From an uncultured Pelagibacteraceae bacterium (GTDB taxonomy: Bacteria; Pseudomonadota; Alphaproteobacteria; Pelagibacterales; Pelagibacteraceae), in assembly GCA_902527215.1 (NCBI GenBank), contig CABZOF010000003.1, forward strand, positions 62,001 to 126,000: 64,000 nt of DNA, written 5' to 3'. A model generated the notes under the pieces. The model searched no databases. It was not told where the DNA came from and worked only from the letters and a program-made list of their open reading frames with translations. Each line of letters starts with the position of its first letter. The stretch's first letter is position 1. Shown one piece after another: positions 25,266-33,318 of this stretch. The position numbers were made by a program, and so were the translations under genes.

Positions 25266-26189
25266 CTAAAACCAGTTTATATTTTCTTTATCACAAAGTT
25301 CTTTCAGCCTTAATGGATAGTCTGTCATGATACCATCTACACTATACTCAATCATTTTTAACATATCGTACTCTTCATTAACTGTCCAAACGTTCACTGG
25401 CAAATCTTCCTGATGAGAAATTTCTACTAGTTTTTTTGTAATATCTTTATGGTATGGATGCCAAGCCTTTCCACCTTGTGATTTTATAATTTTTGGTAAC
25501 TCATATTTTTCAAAAAAAGGTAAGAAACTCATCCATGGAGATCTATTGTAAATTGTATTTTTAATTTTAATTCCTGTCTGTTGTTGAAAACTTAAATAAG
25601 CTCTTGAAATTTCAGGGTAATGATTTTTGATTTCTGTCAGTGTTCTCCAATCAAATGAAGAAATGATTATTTTATTTTGTAAATTTGATTTATTTACTTC
25701 TTGCATAACAAGTTTTACCATTTCCTCTGGGGTTGGAGTTAAATTTTCCTCGTCAGGTGTAGATTTAATTTCTAAATTTATTAATAAATTTTCAGATTTG
25801 TTTTTTGAAGATAATTCTAATAACTCAGAAAGTTTTGGTATCTTTTGATTTTCTAAAGTTTTTTGATTAACAAATCTTCTTCCATATCTAGATAATTTAT
25901 TTAAAGCCCCAACATCAAATTTTAAAAGCTCATCGTAACTTAAGTCAAATATTATTATATTTTCATCCGTTATCCAATTTCCCTCATTATCTTTTGTAAA
26001 ACTTGGATCTAATCTAAAGTCATGTGTAATCACAGGAATAAGATCTTTGGAAATCAAAATATCTGTTTCGTATGCATTAATATTGTTTTTAAATAAATAT
26101 TTAAAACTTTCTAGAGTATTTTCAGGAAGATCTCCTCTAGCGCCTCTATGGCCGTAAATTTTAATATAATTTGGCTTTGATAAAATCAA
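25266..26189 (-). CDS. ugpQ: UgpQ-type glycerophosphodiester phosphodiesterase
   Basis: Cytoplasmic GDPD-family enzyme that splits glycerophosphodiesters, imported by Ugp, to glycerol-3-phosphate and an alcohol. The 307-residue protein has YGHRGARGDLPENTLESF (catalytic His and Arg), ETDILISKDLIPVITHD (metal Glu/Asp and second His), NLEIKS (metal Glu) and VNVWTVNEEYDM followed by VDGIMTDYP. No signal peptide is seen. The start appears to be TTG at 26189, two bases after the ugpC stop, since no ATG precedes the HRG motif. Confidence 0.9.
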   Translation of the reverse strand: MILSKPNYIKIYGHRGARGDLPENTLESFKYLFKNNINAYETDILISKDLIPVITHDFRLDPSFTKDNEGNWITDENIIIFDLSYDELLKFDVGALNKLSRYGRRFVNQKTLENQKIPKLSELLELSSKNKSENLLINLEIKSTPDEENLTPTPEEMVKLVMQEVNKSNLQNKIIISSFDWRTLTEIKNHYPEISRAYLSFQQQTGIKIKNTIYNRSPWMSFLPFFEKYELPKIIKSQGGKAWHPYHKDITKKLVEISHQEDLPVNVWTVNEEYDMLKMIEYSVDGIMTDYPLRLKELCDKENINWF

Positions 26190-26191
26190 AA

Positions 26192-27244
26192 TTAATTTAC
26201 TCGATTACCATTAGATTTATCAAAAACATAATAATTGTTATCATTTATGTTCAAAGATAATTTACTTCCTTTTTTAATAATTTGACTTCCAGGACATCTA
26301 AAACAAAAATCTTTTTTATTTTTTATTTCTCCATAAATCAAATTATCTGAACCTAATTGTTCTACCAGATCTACAGATAAATTTATTAAACCTTTATCAG
26401 TTTGCGACATATGCTCTGGTCTAATTCCTAATATAACTGGTCCATTAAAATCACTTGTAACATTATTAATTTCAAAACCTTCTGAAGTAAGAGTTTTATT
26501 TTTTAATTCTCCTTCAAGAAAATTCATCTGTGGCGAACCTATAAATCCTGCGACAAACATAGATTTAGGATTATTATAAATTTCTATCGGTGTTCCAAGC
26601 TGCTCAATAAGGCCATTATTTATTACTGCCAGTCTATCAGCTAAGGTCATAGCTTCTACTTGGTCATGAGTAACAAATATACTTGTCACTCCAACTTTTT
26701 GCTGAAGTTTTTTTATTTCAAGCCTCATTTGTATTCTTAGTTTTGCATCTAAATTAGATAATGGCTCATCAAATAAAAATATTTTAGGACTTCTTACAAT
26801 AGCTCTTCCCATAGCAACTCTCTGCCTTTGACCTCCTGACAACATGGATGGTTTTCTTTGCAAGTATTCAGAAATTTGTAATAGCTTTGCTGCCTCATTA
26901 ACTTTTTTTTCAATATCTTCTTTTGAAATACCTCTATTTTTTAATCCGTAAGCCAAATTGTTGTAAACATTCATGTGAGGATAGAGTGCATAATTCTGAA
27001 AAACCATCGCAACATCTCTCTCTGAAGGGTCAACTTTATTAATTAATATTCCATCAAGATTTATATTACCTTCAGTTATGTCTTCTAACCCAGCAATCAT
27101 TCTTAAAAGAGTAGATTTTCCACATCCGCTCGGTCCAACAAAAACCATGAATTCACCATTTTCTACATTCATACTTGTCTCATGAACAGCTTTAGTTCCG
27201 TTTGGATAGATTTTAGTAACTTTATTTAATTCTAAAAAACTCAT
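26192..27244 (-). CDS. ugpC: UgpC, glycerol-phosphate ABC transporter ATPase
   Basis: Sugar-type (MalK-like) ABC ATPase for the Ugp importer. Walker A is GPSGCGKST (37-45), signature MLSGGQRQRVAMGRA, Walker B IFLFDEPLSNLDAKLR; the C-terminal third is the regulatory OB-fold domain (GIRPEHM). The 350-residue length fits. It is the last transport gene of the operon, before ugpQ, and starts one base from the preceding permease stop. Confidence 0.92.
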   Translation of the reverse strand: MSFLELNKVTKIYPNGTKAVHETSMNVENGEFMVFVGPSGCGKSTLLRMIAGLEDITEGNINLDGILINKVDPSERDVAMVFQNYALYPHMNVYNNLAYGLKNRGISKEDIEKKVNEAAKLLQISEYLQRKPSMLSGGQRQRVAMGRAIVRSPKIFLFDEPLSNLDAKLRIQMRLEIKKLQQKVGVTSIFVTHDQVEAMTLADRLAVINNGLIEQLGTPIEIYNNPKSMFVAGFIGSPQMNFLEGELKNKTLTSEGFEINNVTSDFNGPVILGIRPEHMSQTDKGLINLSVDLVEQLGSDNLIYGEIKNKKDFCFRCPGSQIIKKGSKLSLNINDNNYYVFDKSNGNRVN

Positions 27245-28096
27245 TTATTTCTCTGTTTGAATTAATCCTTTTATGAACCATTTTTGCAAAAATACTACCA
27301 CTAAAACTGGGGGGATCATTGATAAAATAATATAAGCAAATCTCTCTGCTGTTCTTGGTAAAGCAACTCCCTCATAATTTTCAGTAAATATAATTTTCAT
27401 TCCCATTACTACAGTCCAATATTCCTCACTCGTAGTCATTATTAACGGCCATAAATATTGACTATATCCGTATACAAACATGAATATAAACATCGCTGCA
27501 ATCATTGTTTTAGATAATGGAACTAAAAAATCTATAAAAAATCTCCAACTATTTGCACCATCTAATTTTGCTGATTCAAGTAATTCATCAGGTATAGTTT
27601 TATAAAACTGTCTAAAAAAAAAGGTAGCGGTGGCTGATGCAACCAATGGAAGAACAAGACCTGTATATGAATTAGTTAAACCTAAATCTGATACAATCTT
27701 ATAACTTGGAAAAATCCTAACCTCCAGAGGCACAAGTAAAGTAATAAAGATTAACCAAAAAATTGGTACAGCAAATTTGAATCTAAAATAAACTAAAGCA
27801 TAAGCTGACATTGCTGAGATAATTACTTTAAGGGTTGCAATTCCCAAAGCCATTATAAAGCTATTTATAAACATTTTTGCAGCAGTCACTTCCTCTGACC
27901 AACCACCCTTCTCATTTAAAACTTCGTTATAATTTCTTGTTAATTGATCGCCAAGACCAAATTTCATTCCCTCTTTTAAAATAGTTACAGTATCGTGGGT
28001 AGAGCTAGCAAATGATAACCAAATCGGAATTACCATTAATAAAACACCTAGTATAAGTACAATGTGTGCTAAAATTTGTGATAATTTAATTTTCAT
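27245..28096 (-). CDS. ugpE: UgpE-type permease, second copy
   Basis: MalG/UgpE-type permease with six helices. The 283-residue protein has the EAA loop contacting the ATPase (KTIPDELLESAKLDGANSW) and ends PPVLVVVFLQKWFIKGLIQTEK, close to the typical UgpE tail. It closely resembles the preceding gene across the whole length. A four-base overlap (ATGA) couples the two. The longer loop near MKIIFTENYEGVALPRTAE is absent from the other copy. I name both ugpE because neither can be excluded as the ancestral partner of UgpA. Confidence 0.88.
   Translation of the reverse strand: MKIKLSQILAHIVLILGVLLMVIPIWLSFASSTHDTVTILKEGMKFGLGDQLTRNYNEVLNEKGGWSEEVTAAKMFINSFIMALGIATLKVIISAMSAYALVYFRFKFAVPIFWLIFITLLVPLEVRIFPSYKIVSDLGLTNSYTGLVLPLVASATATFFFRQFYKTIPDELLESAKLDGANSWRFFIDFLVPLSKTMIAAMFIFMFVYGYSQYLWPLIMTTSEEYWTVVMGMKIIFTENYEGVALPRTAERFAYIILSMIPPVLVVVFLQKWFIKGLIQTEK
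27551..27619 (-). repeat. Near-identical segment shared by the two ugpE genes (copy 1)
   Basis: Over 69 bases this segment and 28369-28437 differ at one position. It encodes the EAA loop (FRQFYKTIPDELLESAKLDG). Flanking sequence is similar but less so, which points to tandem duplication with local gene conversion or strong constraint. Confidence 0.85.
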
Positions 28097-28914
28097 TTGT
28101 CTTGAAAGATCCCTTTAATAAAATATTTTTGTAATACAATTATAATTAATACTGGTGGTATCATTGACATGATAACAAATGCAAATTTGTTAACAATTGA
28201 TCCAGACATCATCTTTAATCCCATGACAACAGTCCAATATTGTTCAGAAGAAGTTACTAATATCGGCCATAAATATTGATTATAACCGAATACAAACATA
28301 AATATGAACATTGCAACAATCATTGTTTTTGACAATGGCACTAAAAAGTCAATAAAAAATCTCCAAGTATTTGCACCATCCAATTTTGCTGATTCAAGTA
28401 ATTCATCAGGTATAGTTTTATAAAACTGTCTAAAAAATAAAGTAGCTATAGCAGAAGCTGAAATTGGAATAATTAGTCCCCAATATGAGTTTACTAAGTT
28501 AAGTGTAGACATAACAGAATAGGTAGGAAAAATTCTTAACTCCAGAGGGACTAGTATAGTAATAAAAATTATCCAAAATAATAATGTTGCATATTTCACT
28601 CTAAAATAAACTAAGACATATGCAGTCATAAGAGATGAAATAACTGATAAAAACGCAACTCCAGTTGCCATTAAAAAACTATTTAAAAACATCTTTAATG
28701 CAGTAATTTCTTTAAAAAAACCACCTTCATATAATAAAACTTTTGTATAATTCTCTAAAAACTTATCTCCTAAAAAAAATTGAAGACCTTGGGTATTAAT
28801 TATCGAAGCTGTATGAGTTGAGCTTGCAAAAATTAACCAAACAGGAATTATCATAATAAAAATGCCTATCAAAAGAATTAAATGAGAAAAGTTTGATGAA
28901 AAATATCTAATCAT
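28093..28914 (-). CDS. ugpE: UgpE-type permease, first copy
   Basis: The 273-residue inner-membrane permease has six hydrophobic helices and the same EAA loop (KTIPDELLESAKLDGANTW). It follows ugpA directly (one base between stop and start). The C-terminal MMSGSIVNKFAFVIMSMIPPV is about ten residues shorter than in the downstream paralogue. ABC importers of this class need two permease subunits, UgpA and one UgpE, so two UgpE genes allow alternative transporters that share UgpA, UgpB and UgpC, or a redundant copy. Confidence 0.88.
   Translation of the reverse strand: MIRYFSSNFSHLILLIGIFIMIIPVWLIFASSTHTASIINTQGLQFFLGDKFLENYTKVLLYEGGFFKEITALKMFLNSFLMATGVAFLSVISSLMTAYVLVYFRVKYATLLFWIIFITILVPLELRIFPTYSVMSTLNLVNSYWGLIIPISASAIATLFFRQFYKTIPDELLESAKLDGANTWRFFIDFLVPLSKTMIVAMFIFMFVFGYNQYLWPILVTSSEQYWTVVMGLKMMSGSIVNKFAFVIMSMIPPVLIIIVLQKYFIKGIFQDK
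28369..28437 (-). repeat. Near-identical segment shared by the two ugpE genes (copy 2)
   Basis: Partner of 27551-27619, 818 bases apart, with one mismatch in 69 bases. It lies at the matching position of the upstream ugpE. Confidence 0.85.
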
Positions 28915-28915
28915 T

Positions 28916-29794
28916 TTAATTGTAATGTATTTTCCCTTCTATGTATCTAAATTGAAAAATTGTAATAACTAAAACAATCAACATCATCATAATTGATTGA
29001 GCACCAGCACTTCCTAAGTCTAACCCCCTAAATCCGTCCATGTATGCTTTATAAACAAGAGTTCTTGTTTCACCTGAGGGTGCACCAATTGTTGTAGTGT
29101 CAATTATTCCAAAAGTATCAAAAAAAGCATAAGTTATATTGATAATGATTAAAAAGAAAGTTGTGGGCATCAATAGAGGGAAAGTGATTGTCCAAAATCT
29201 TCTTAAACTACTTTTACAATCAATTATGGATGCTTCAATAACAGATTTTTGTATTGCTTGAAGACCGGCTAAGAAGAAAATAAAATTAGCACTTATTTGT
29301 TTCCATGATCCTGCTATTATTAAGTAGATATAAGAATCAAAAACACTTTCATACCAATTAAAACCCCATAAATCGTTAAATAGATGATACAATAATCCAA
29401 ATCTTTCACTAAAAAAATAATTTGCCATAACACCCACCACCGCTGGCGCAATAGCATAAGGCCAAATCAAAAGAGTTTTGTAGGCACTTTTTCCATGCAT
29501 TACATTATTGGCTTGTACAGCAAGTAACAATCCAATGGCTCCTGTAACAAGTGTAATCACAAAGCTATAAATAATAGTAAACTTAAAAGCTATTAAATAA
29601 GCCGGGTCATCAAAAATAAATAAAAAATTATCAAACCATACAAATTGTCTTCCAAATCCAAATGCATCTTGCATGGTAAATGCATCTCTAAAAGTTTGTA
29701 TTATTGGCCAATATAAAAATATTAATAAAATACCTAGCTGTGGTGCTAAAAAAAAATACTGTGAATAGTTTGATTTAAACTGAACTTTTTTCAT
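28916..29794 (-). CDS. ugpA: UgpA, glycerol-phosphate ABC transporter permease
   Basis: MalF-type permease subunit. The 292-residue protein shows an N-terminal helix with FFLAPQLGILLIFLYWPIIQ, five further helices and the EAA loop QKSVIEASIIDCKSSLRRFW, where the usual Asp-Gly is Asp-Cys. The C-terminus has GSAGAQSIMMMLIVLVITIFQ and a short tail. It follows the ugpB stem-loop and is the first permease of the operon. Confidence 0.92.
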   Translation of the reverse strand: MKKVQFKSNYSQYFFLAPQLGILLIFLYWPIIQTFRDAFTMQDAFGFGRQFVWFDNFLFIFDDPAYLIAFKFTIIYSFVITLVTGAIGLLLAVQANNVMHGKSAYKTLLIWPYAIAPAVVGVMANYFFSERFGLLYHLFNDLWGFNWYESVFDSYIYLIIAGSWKQISANFIFFLAGLQAIQKSVIEASIIDCKSSLRRFWTITFPLLMPTTFFLIIINITYAFFDTFGIIDTTTIGAPSGETRTLVYKAYMDGFRGLDLGSAGAQSIMMMLIVLVITIFQFRYIEGKIHYN

Positions 29795-29802
29795 AAAATA
29801 AA

Positions 29803-29828
29803 TAGGAGGGTATATTAATACCCTCCTA
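29803..29828 (-). terminator. Stem-loop between ugpB and ugpA
   Basis: Perfect 11-base-pair inverted repeat (TAGGAGGGTAT with ATACCCTCCTA) around a four-base loop. On the minus strand it is followed only by a broken T stretch, so it looks like a leaky terminator or a 3' stabilising structure that raises ugpB over permease mRNA. The AGGAGGG inside one arm is 28 bases from the ugpA ATG, too far to be its ribosome-binding site. Confidence 0.7.
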
Positions 29829-29842
29829 ATTTATATTATTTT

Positions 29843-31150
29843 TTAAAGAGTCTTAGCAAATTGTTTTAACAATTTAGCTGCACCCTTATCCATGTTCTTT
29901 AATCCTTTTTCGATTGATATTTTGCCATTTAACATTGGCTCAACATTTTCGTAAATTACTTCACGAATTTGAGGCCAGTTACCAGCTCTATATCCACCAG
30001 GAATAGTTGAACCTTCTAAGCTTAATTGTTCACCAACAGCTTTGTGATATGGAGAAGCTCTATAAAAGTTTATAGTTTCAGCTAATTCTATACCACCTTT
30101 AGTTACAGCAGAATAACCTGTCATGTTGTGATAGTATAAATCCATTTCAGGAGAACCCATAAATTCTATGAATTTAGCAAGTCCTTTATACTCTTCTTCT
30201 GTATGACCATTTAAGATCCAGTTTGCTGCGCCACCAATAAATGTTGGATACTCTTTGCCACCAGTTACTGAATCCCAATAAGGAATATGATTAACTGTAA
30301 AATTTGGAACAACACCTTTCATTCCACCAAATGATGCAGCAGATCCAAACCAAAAAGCAGCCTCACCTGCTATAAATGGTGCTTGATTATCTCCCCATGC
30401 TCTTCCTTTATAACCGTAGAGACCTTTTTCGTACCATTCTTTTACTTTTTTCCAATGATAAACAAATGCATCTGTTTCAGCAAATAAAGTTTTTGTCGGA
30501 ACAGCATCGTAACCATTGTTTCCATCTGTCATAAGTAGATTATGTCTTGAAAAGAAATTTTCTGTCCAGATCCATGGAAAGTGACTTTGAACTAAAGGAA
30601 TATATCCAGCAGCTTTAATTTTTGGAGCCATAGCCTCAAATTCTTCATAAGTTTTTGGAACTGATTCTATTCCTACTTCTTTCAATATGTCCATATTTGC
30701 ATACATTAAGCAAGTTGAACTATTAAAAGGAACACCTATCATTTTTCCGTCAGAGTCAGCATAGAAGTTTTTAATTCCAGGAATATAATTATCTGCATCT
30801 ACTTTAATTCCATATTTCTCAGCCATATCTTCAAAACCAATAACAACGCCATTTTTAACTTGGGCTACCATAATTGCAGCACCAGCATCGTAAACCTGTG
30901 AATAATGTGGTTGGTCTCCCGCTCTAAATGCAGCTATAGTTGCCGCCATGTTATCTTCATAACTTCCTTTACCTGTAGGAATGACGGTGTATTCATCTTG
31001 TGAAGCATTAAATCTATTTGCAATTTCAATAATTACATCACCAAGAAATCCACTATTTCCATACCACCAATGAATTTCTGTTTTTGAATAACTGTGTGAT
31101 GTAAAAGAGAAAGTAAATAGAATTGTTAAAACACTCAATATTTTTTTCAT
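29843..31150 (-). CDS. ugpB: UgpB, glycerol-3-phosphate binding protein
   Basis: Periplasmic binding protein of the Ugp system. Residues 1-22 are a signal peptide (ending SYS-KTE). The mature protein begins IHWWYGNSGFLGDVIIEIAN and contains EDNMAATIAAFRAGDQPHYSQVYDAGAAIM, a block typical of UgpB, plus PAFSS-like MIGVPFNSSTCLMYANMDIL. Length 435 is normal. The gene heads the operon; an AGAGG precedes the ATG by four bases. No clear PHO box is visible in the 138-base region shared with glpD. Confidence 0.92.
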   Translation of the reverse strand: MKKILSVLTILFTFSFTSHSYSKTEIHWWYGNSGFLGDVIIEIANRFNASQDEYTVIPTGKGSYEDNMAATIAAFRAGDQPHYSQVYDAGAAIMVAQVKNGVVIGFEDMAEKYGIKVDADNYIPGIKNFYADSDGKMIGVPFNSSTCLMYANMDILKEVGIESVPKTYEEFEAMAPKIKAAGYIPLVQSHFPWIWTENFFSRHNLLMTDGNNGYDAVPTKTLFAETDAFVYHWKKVKEWYEKGLYGYKGRAWGDNQAPFIAGEAAFWFGSAASFGGMKGVVPNFTVNHIPYWDSVTGGKEYPTFIGGAANWILNGHTEEEYKGLAKFIEFMGSPEMDLYYHNMTGYSAVTKGGIELAETINFYRASPYHKAVGEQLSLEGSTIPGGYRAGNWPQIREVIYENVEPMLNGKISIEKGLKNMDKGAAKLLKQFAKTL

Positions 31151-31288
31151 TTTACCTCTTTTGTTAATTTACGTTTTTTAATGATAAATTATTTATGTTA
31201 AAGTATCGTTAAATTTTGATTACTTAAATGTAAAAATATATAATATTTCTAAAAGAGGTTGTATATTTTAAAACAAATCATAATTTAA

Positions 31289-32440
31289 ATGTCTAAAATA
31301 TTCGATTTATTCATAATAGGTGGCGGTATAAACGGTGCAGGTATTGCAAGGGATGCTGCAGGTAGAGGCTTATCAGTTTGTTTAGCTGACAAAGGTGAGA
31401 TTGGTGGAGCAACTTCATCCTGGTCAACGAAATTAATACATGGTGGTCTACGTTATTTAGAAAATTATGAATTCAAATTAGTTAGAGAGTCTTTGAGAGA
31501 AAGAGAAATTGTTTATAAAATTGCTAAACATATTTCAAAACCTATTCCTTTTATAATTCCTTATGCAGATAAAATTCGACCAGCCTGGTTAATTAAAATT
31601 GGTTTATTTTTGTACGATAATTTAGGTGGTAAAAGTAATATACCAAAATCAAAAACATTTGATCTTAGAAAAAAATTTTCAAATATTCTTAAAGAAAAAT
31701 ACAAAACTGGTTTCCAATATTTTGACATACAAATTGACGATAAAAAATTAACGAAATTAAATACCAAAGATGCAAAAAGAAATAACGCTAAAATACTAGA
31801 ATACAACAAAGTTAAAAAAGCTGAAATTATTGGCAATGAATGGATTATTAGTCTTGAAAATGGTGAAAAAGTAAAGTCAAAAATTTTGATTAATGCATCT
31901 GGACCATGGATAAATGAAACCTTAAATAAAAATATAAAAATTAAATCTAAGAAAAAAATTAGATTGGTTAAAGGAAGTCATATTATTACAAAAAAATTGT
32001 ACAAAGAAAATGTTGCGTTCACATTTCAAAATACTGATAAAAGAATAATATTTGTAATACCTTATAAAGGGAAGTTTTCTTTAATTGGAACTACTGAAGA
32101 AGAGGTGAAATCACCTGAAAATAAAGGAATATCAAAAAAAGAAATTAGATATTTAATTAGTTCAGTAAATAATTACTTAAAAAAACAAATAACATCAAAA
32201 GACATCGTAGATACATATTCTGGGATAAGACCTCTAATTGAAGATTTTAAAACAGCCTCAAAAGTCACAAGAGATTATGTTTTTGATTTAAAAATTATAA
32301 AAAAATTACCTTTATTGAATATTTATGGAGGAAAACTTACCACCTACAGAAAATTGTCTGAAAAAGTCCTTATTGATCTTGAAAAATTTTTACCTAAAAC
32401 AAAAAAAGGTCCATGGACACACAAAAAGAAGCTTTTGTAA
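31289..32440 (+). CDS. glpD: Glycerol-3-phosphate dehydrogenase GlpD, lacking the C-terminal cap domain
   Basis: FAD-dependent, membrane-associated oxidation of glycerol-3-phosphate to dihydroxyacetone phosphate, using what Ugp/UgpQ deliver. The N-terminus has the FAD motif FIIGGGINGAGIARDAAGRG (residues 8-27), then STKLIHGGLRYLENYEF; near the end are DTYSGIRPLIED and NIYGGKLTTYRKLSEKVL. The 383-residue protein stops at GPWTHKKKLL, where the roughly 110-residue C-terminal domain of a usual GlpD (about 500 residues) would begin. Neither other frame downstream resumes that domain. The catalytic FAD/substrate core is intact, so a shortened active enzyme is possible. Divergent from ugpB. Confidence 0.85.
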   Translation: MSKIFDLFIIGGGINGAGIARDAAGRGLSVCLADKGEIGGATSSWSTKLIHGGLRYLENYEFKLVRESLREREIVYKIAKHISKPIPFIIPYADKIRPAWLIKIGLFLYDNLGGKSNIPKSKTFDLRKKFSNILKEKYKTGFQYFDIQIDDKKLTKLNTKDAKRNNAKILEYNKVKKAEIIGNEWIISLENGEKVKSKILINASGPWINETLNKNIKIKSKKKIRLVKGSHIITKKLYKENVAFTFQNTDKRIIFVIPYKGKFSLIGTTEEEVKSPENKGISKKEIRYLISSVNNYLKKQITSKDIVDTYSGIRPLIEDFKTASKVTRDYVFDLKIIKKLPLLNIYGGKLTTYRKLSEKVLIDLEKFLPKTKKGPWTHKKKLL

Positions 32441-32478
32441 TTTCCACTGTCTTAGAAAATGCTTTTCACTAAGTAATT

Positions 32479-33271
32479 TTATTTAATTCTAGTTTGAATT
32501 ATTTTGATAATTTTAGGTAAATCTTTAATTGTATCTATTACATAGTGAGCACCTACTTTCTCAAATTTTTTCTTGATCTTTTTTCTAAATTTAGTTTTAT
32601 CTTTAAAAGAAAGTTTATTAAATTCGACTTCTGTTTTACCAAATTCATTACCTGAAAAAATAACACCCACTACCCACATCCCAGCATTTACTCCCTCTAA
32701 CAATCCAGGAATAGTGTCATCAACTTTTATACAATTTGATCACTTAGTAATATTTAATTCAGAAAAAATTTTATATATTATTTCAGCTGAGGGTCTTCCA
32801 ATTCTTGTATGCGATGAACTATAAGAAATATCTGGAGTAAATCCTTGTTTTTTTAATTCTGGCAATATAGTTTTTAAAATATCATCAGAATATCCAGTAT
32901 TTGTAGCTATTTTAATTTTTTTTTTTTATAAATTCTATGGTTCTTTTACTGCCTGAAATAAATTTAGAATGTTTTTTAATAATTTTTTTTAATTCTGGAT
33001 TAAAAAGTTTAAATAATTTATCGATATCATTTTTACTAGGTTTTTTTTTATATTTTTTTTTCCACTGAAGATTTATTTTTTTTGTATTAATTAATTGACT
33101 TATATGTGCTCTTTTTTCAATACCCATAGGACCAATAGCTTCTTTTCTACTAATTGGTATTCCAATCTTATTAAAAATATGAATTAGAACTTTTGATGGT
33201 GCCAAACTACCAAAATCTATTAGGTTGCCTGCTAAATCAAAAACAATTGCTTCTATTTTATTATTTTTCAT
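32479..33271 (-). pseudogene. phnX: Broken phosphonoacetaldehyde hydrolase (phnX)
   Basis: PhnX is the HAD enzyme that cleaves phosphonoacetaldehyde in 2-aminoethylphosphonate use. The 5' part (33271 to about 32912) encodes EAIVFDLAGNLIDFGSLAPS and GPMGIEKRAHI; the 3' part encodes IKVDDTIPGLLEGVNAGMW and GAHYVIDTIKDLP. Two lesions separate them. A run of 12 A on the coding strand (about 32918-32929) is one base too long, and after it the correct frame continues as IKIATNTGYSDDIL. An in-frame TGA at 32740-32742 then interrupts ITK-SNCIKVDD. TGA is a normal stop in neighbouring genes, so two independent defects make this a pseudogene. Convergent with glpD. Confidence 0.85.
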
Positions 33272-33318
33272 TATATTTTTTAATTATATAATTAAAGTTA
33301 AATTAAAATAATATTAAA

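Noticed and set aside
32740-32742. TGA as a selenocysteine or tryptophan codon
   Set aside because: The residue is not at a catalytic position, no SECIS-like structure is evident, and TGA ends other genes in the window such as znuC and dgt.
32900-32930. Programmed frameshift or slippage on the 12-A tract of phnX
   Set aside because: Slippage could restore the frame, but the in-frame TGA at 32740-32742 would still stop translation. There is no sign of recoding, so I call it a pseudogene.
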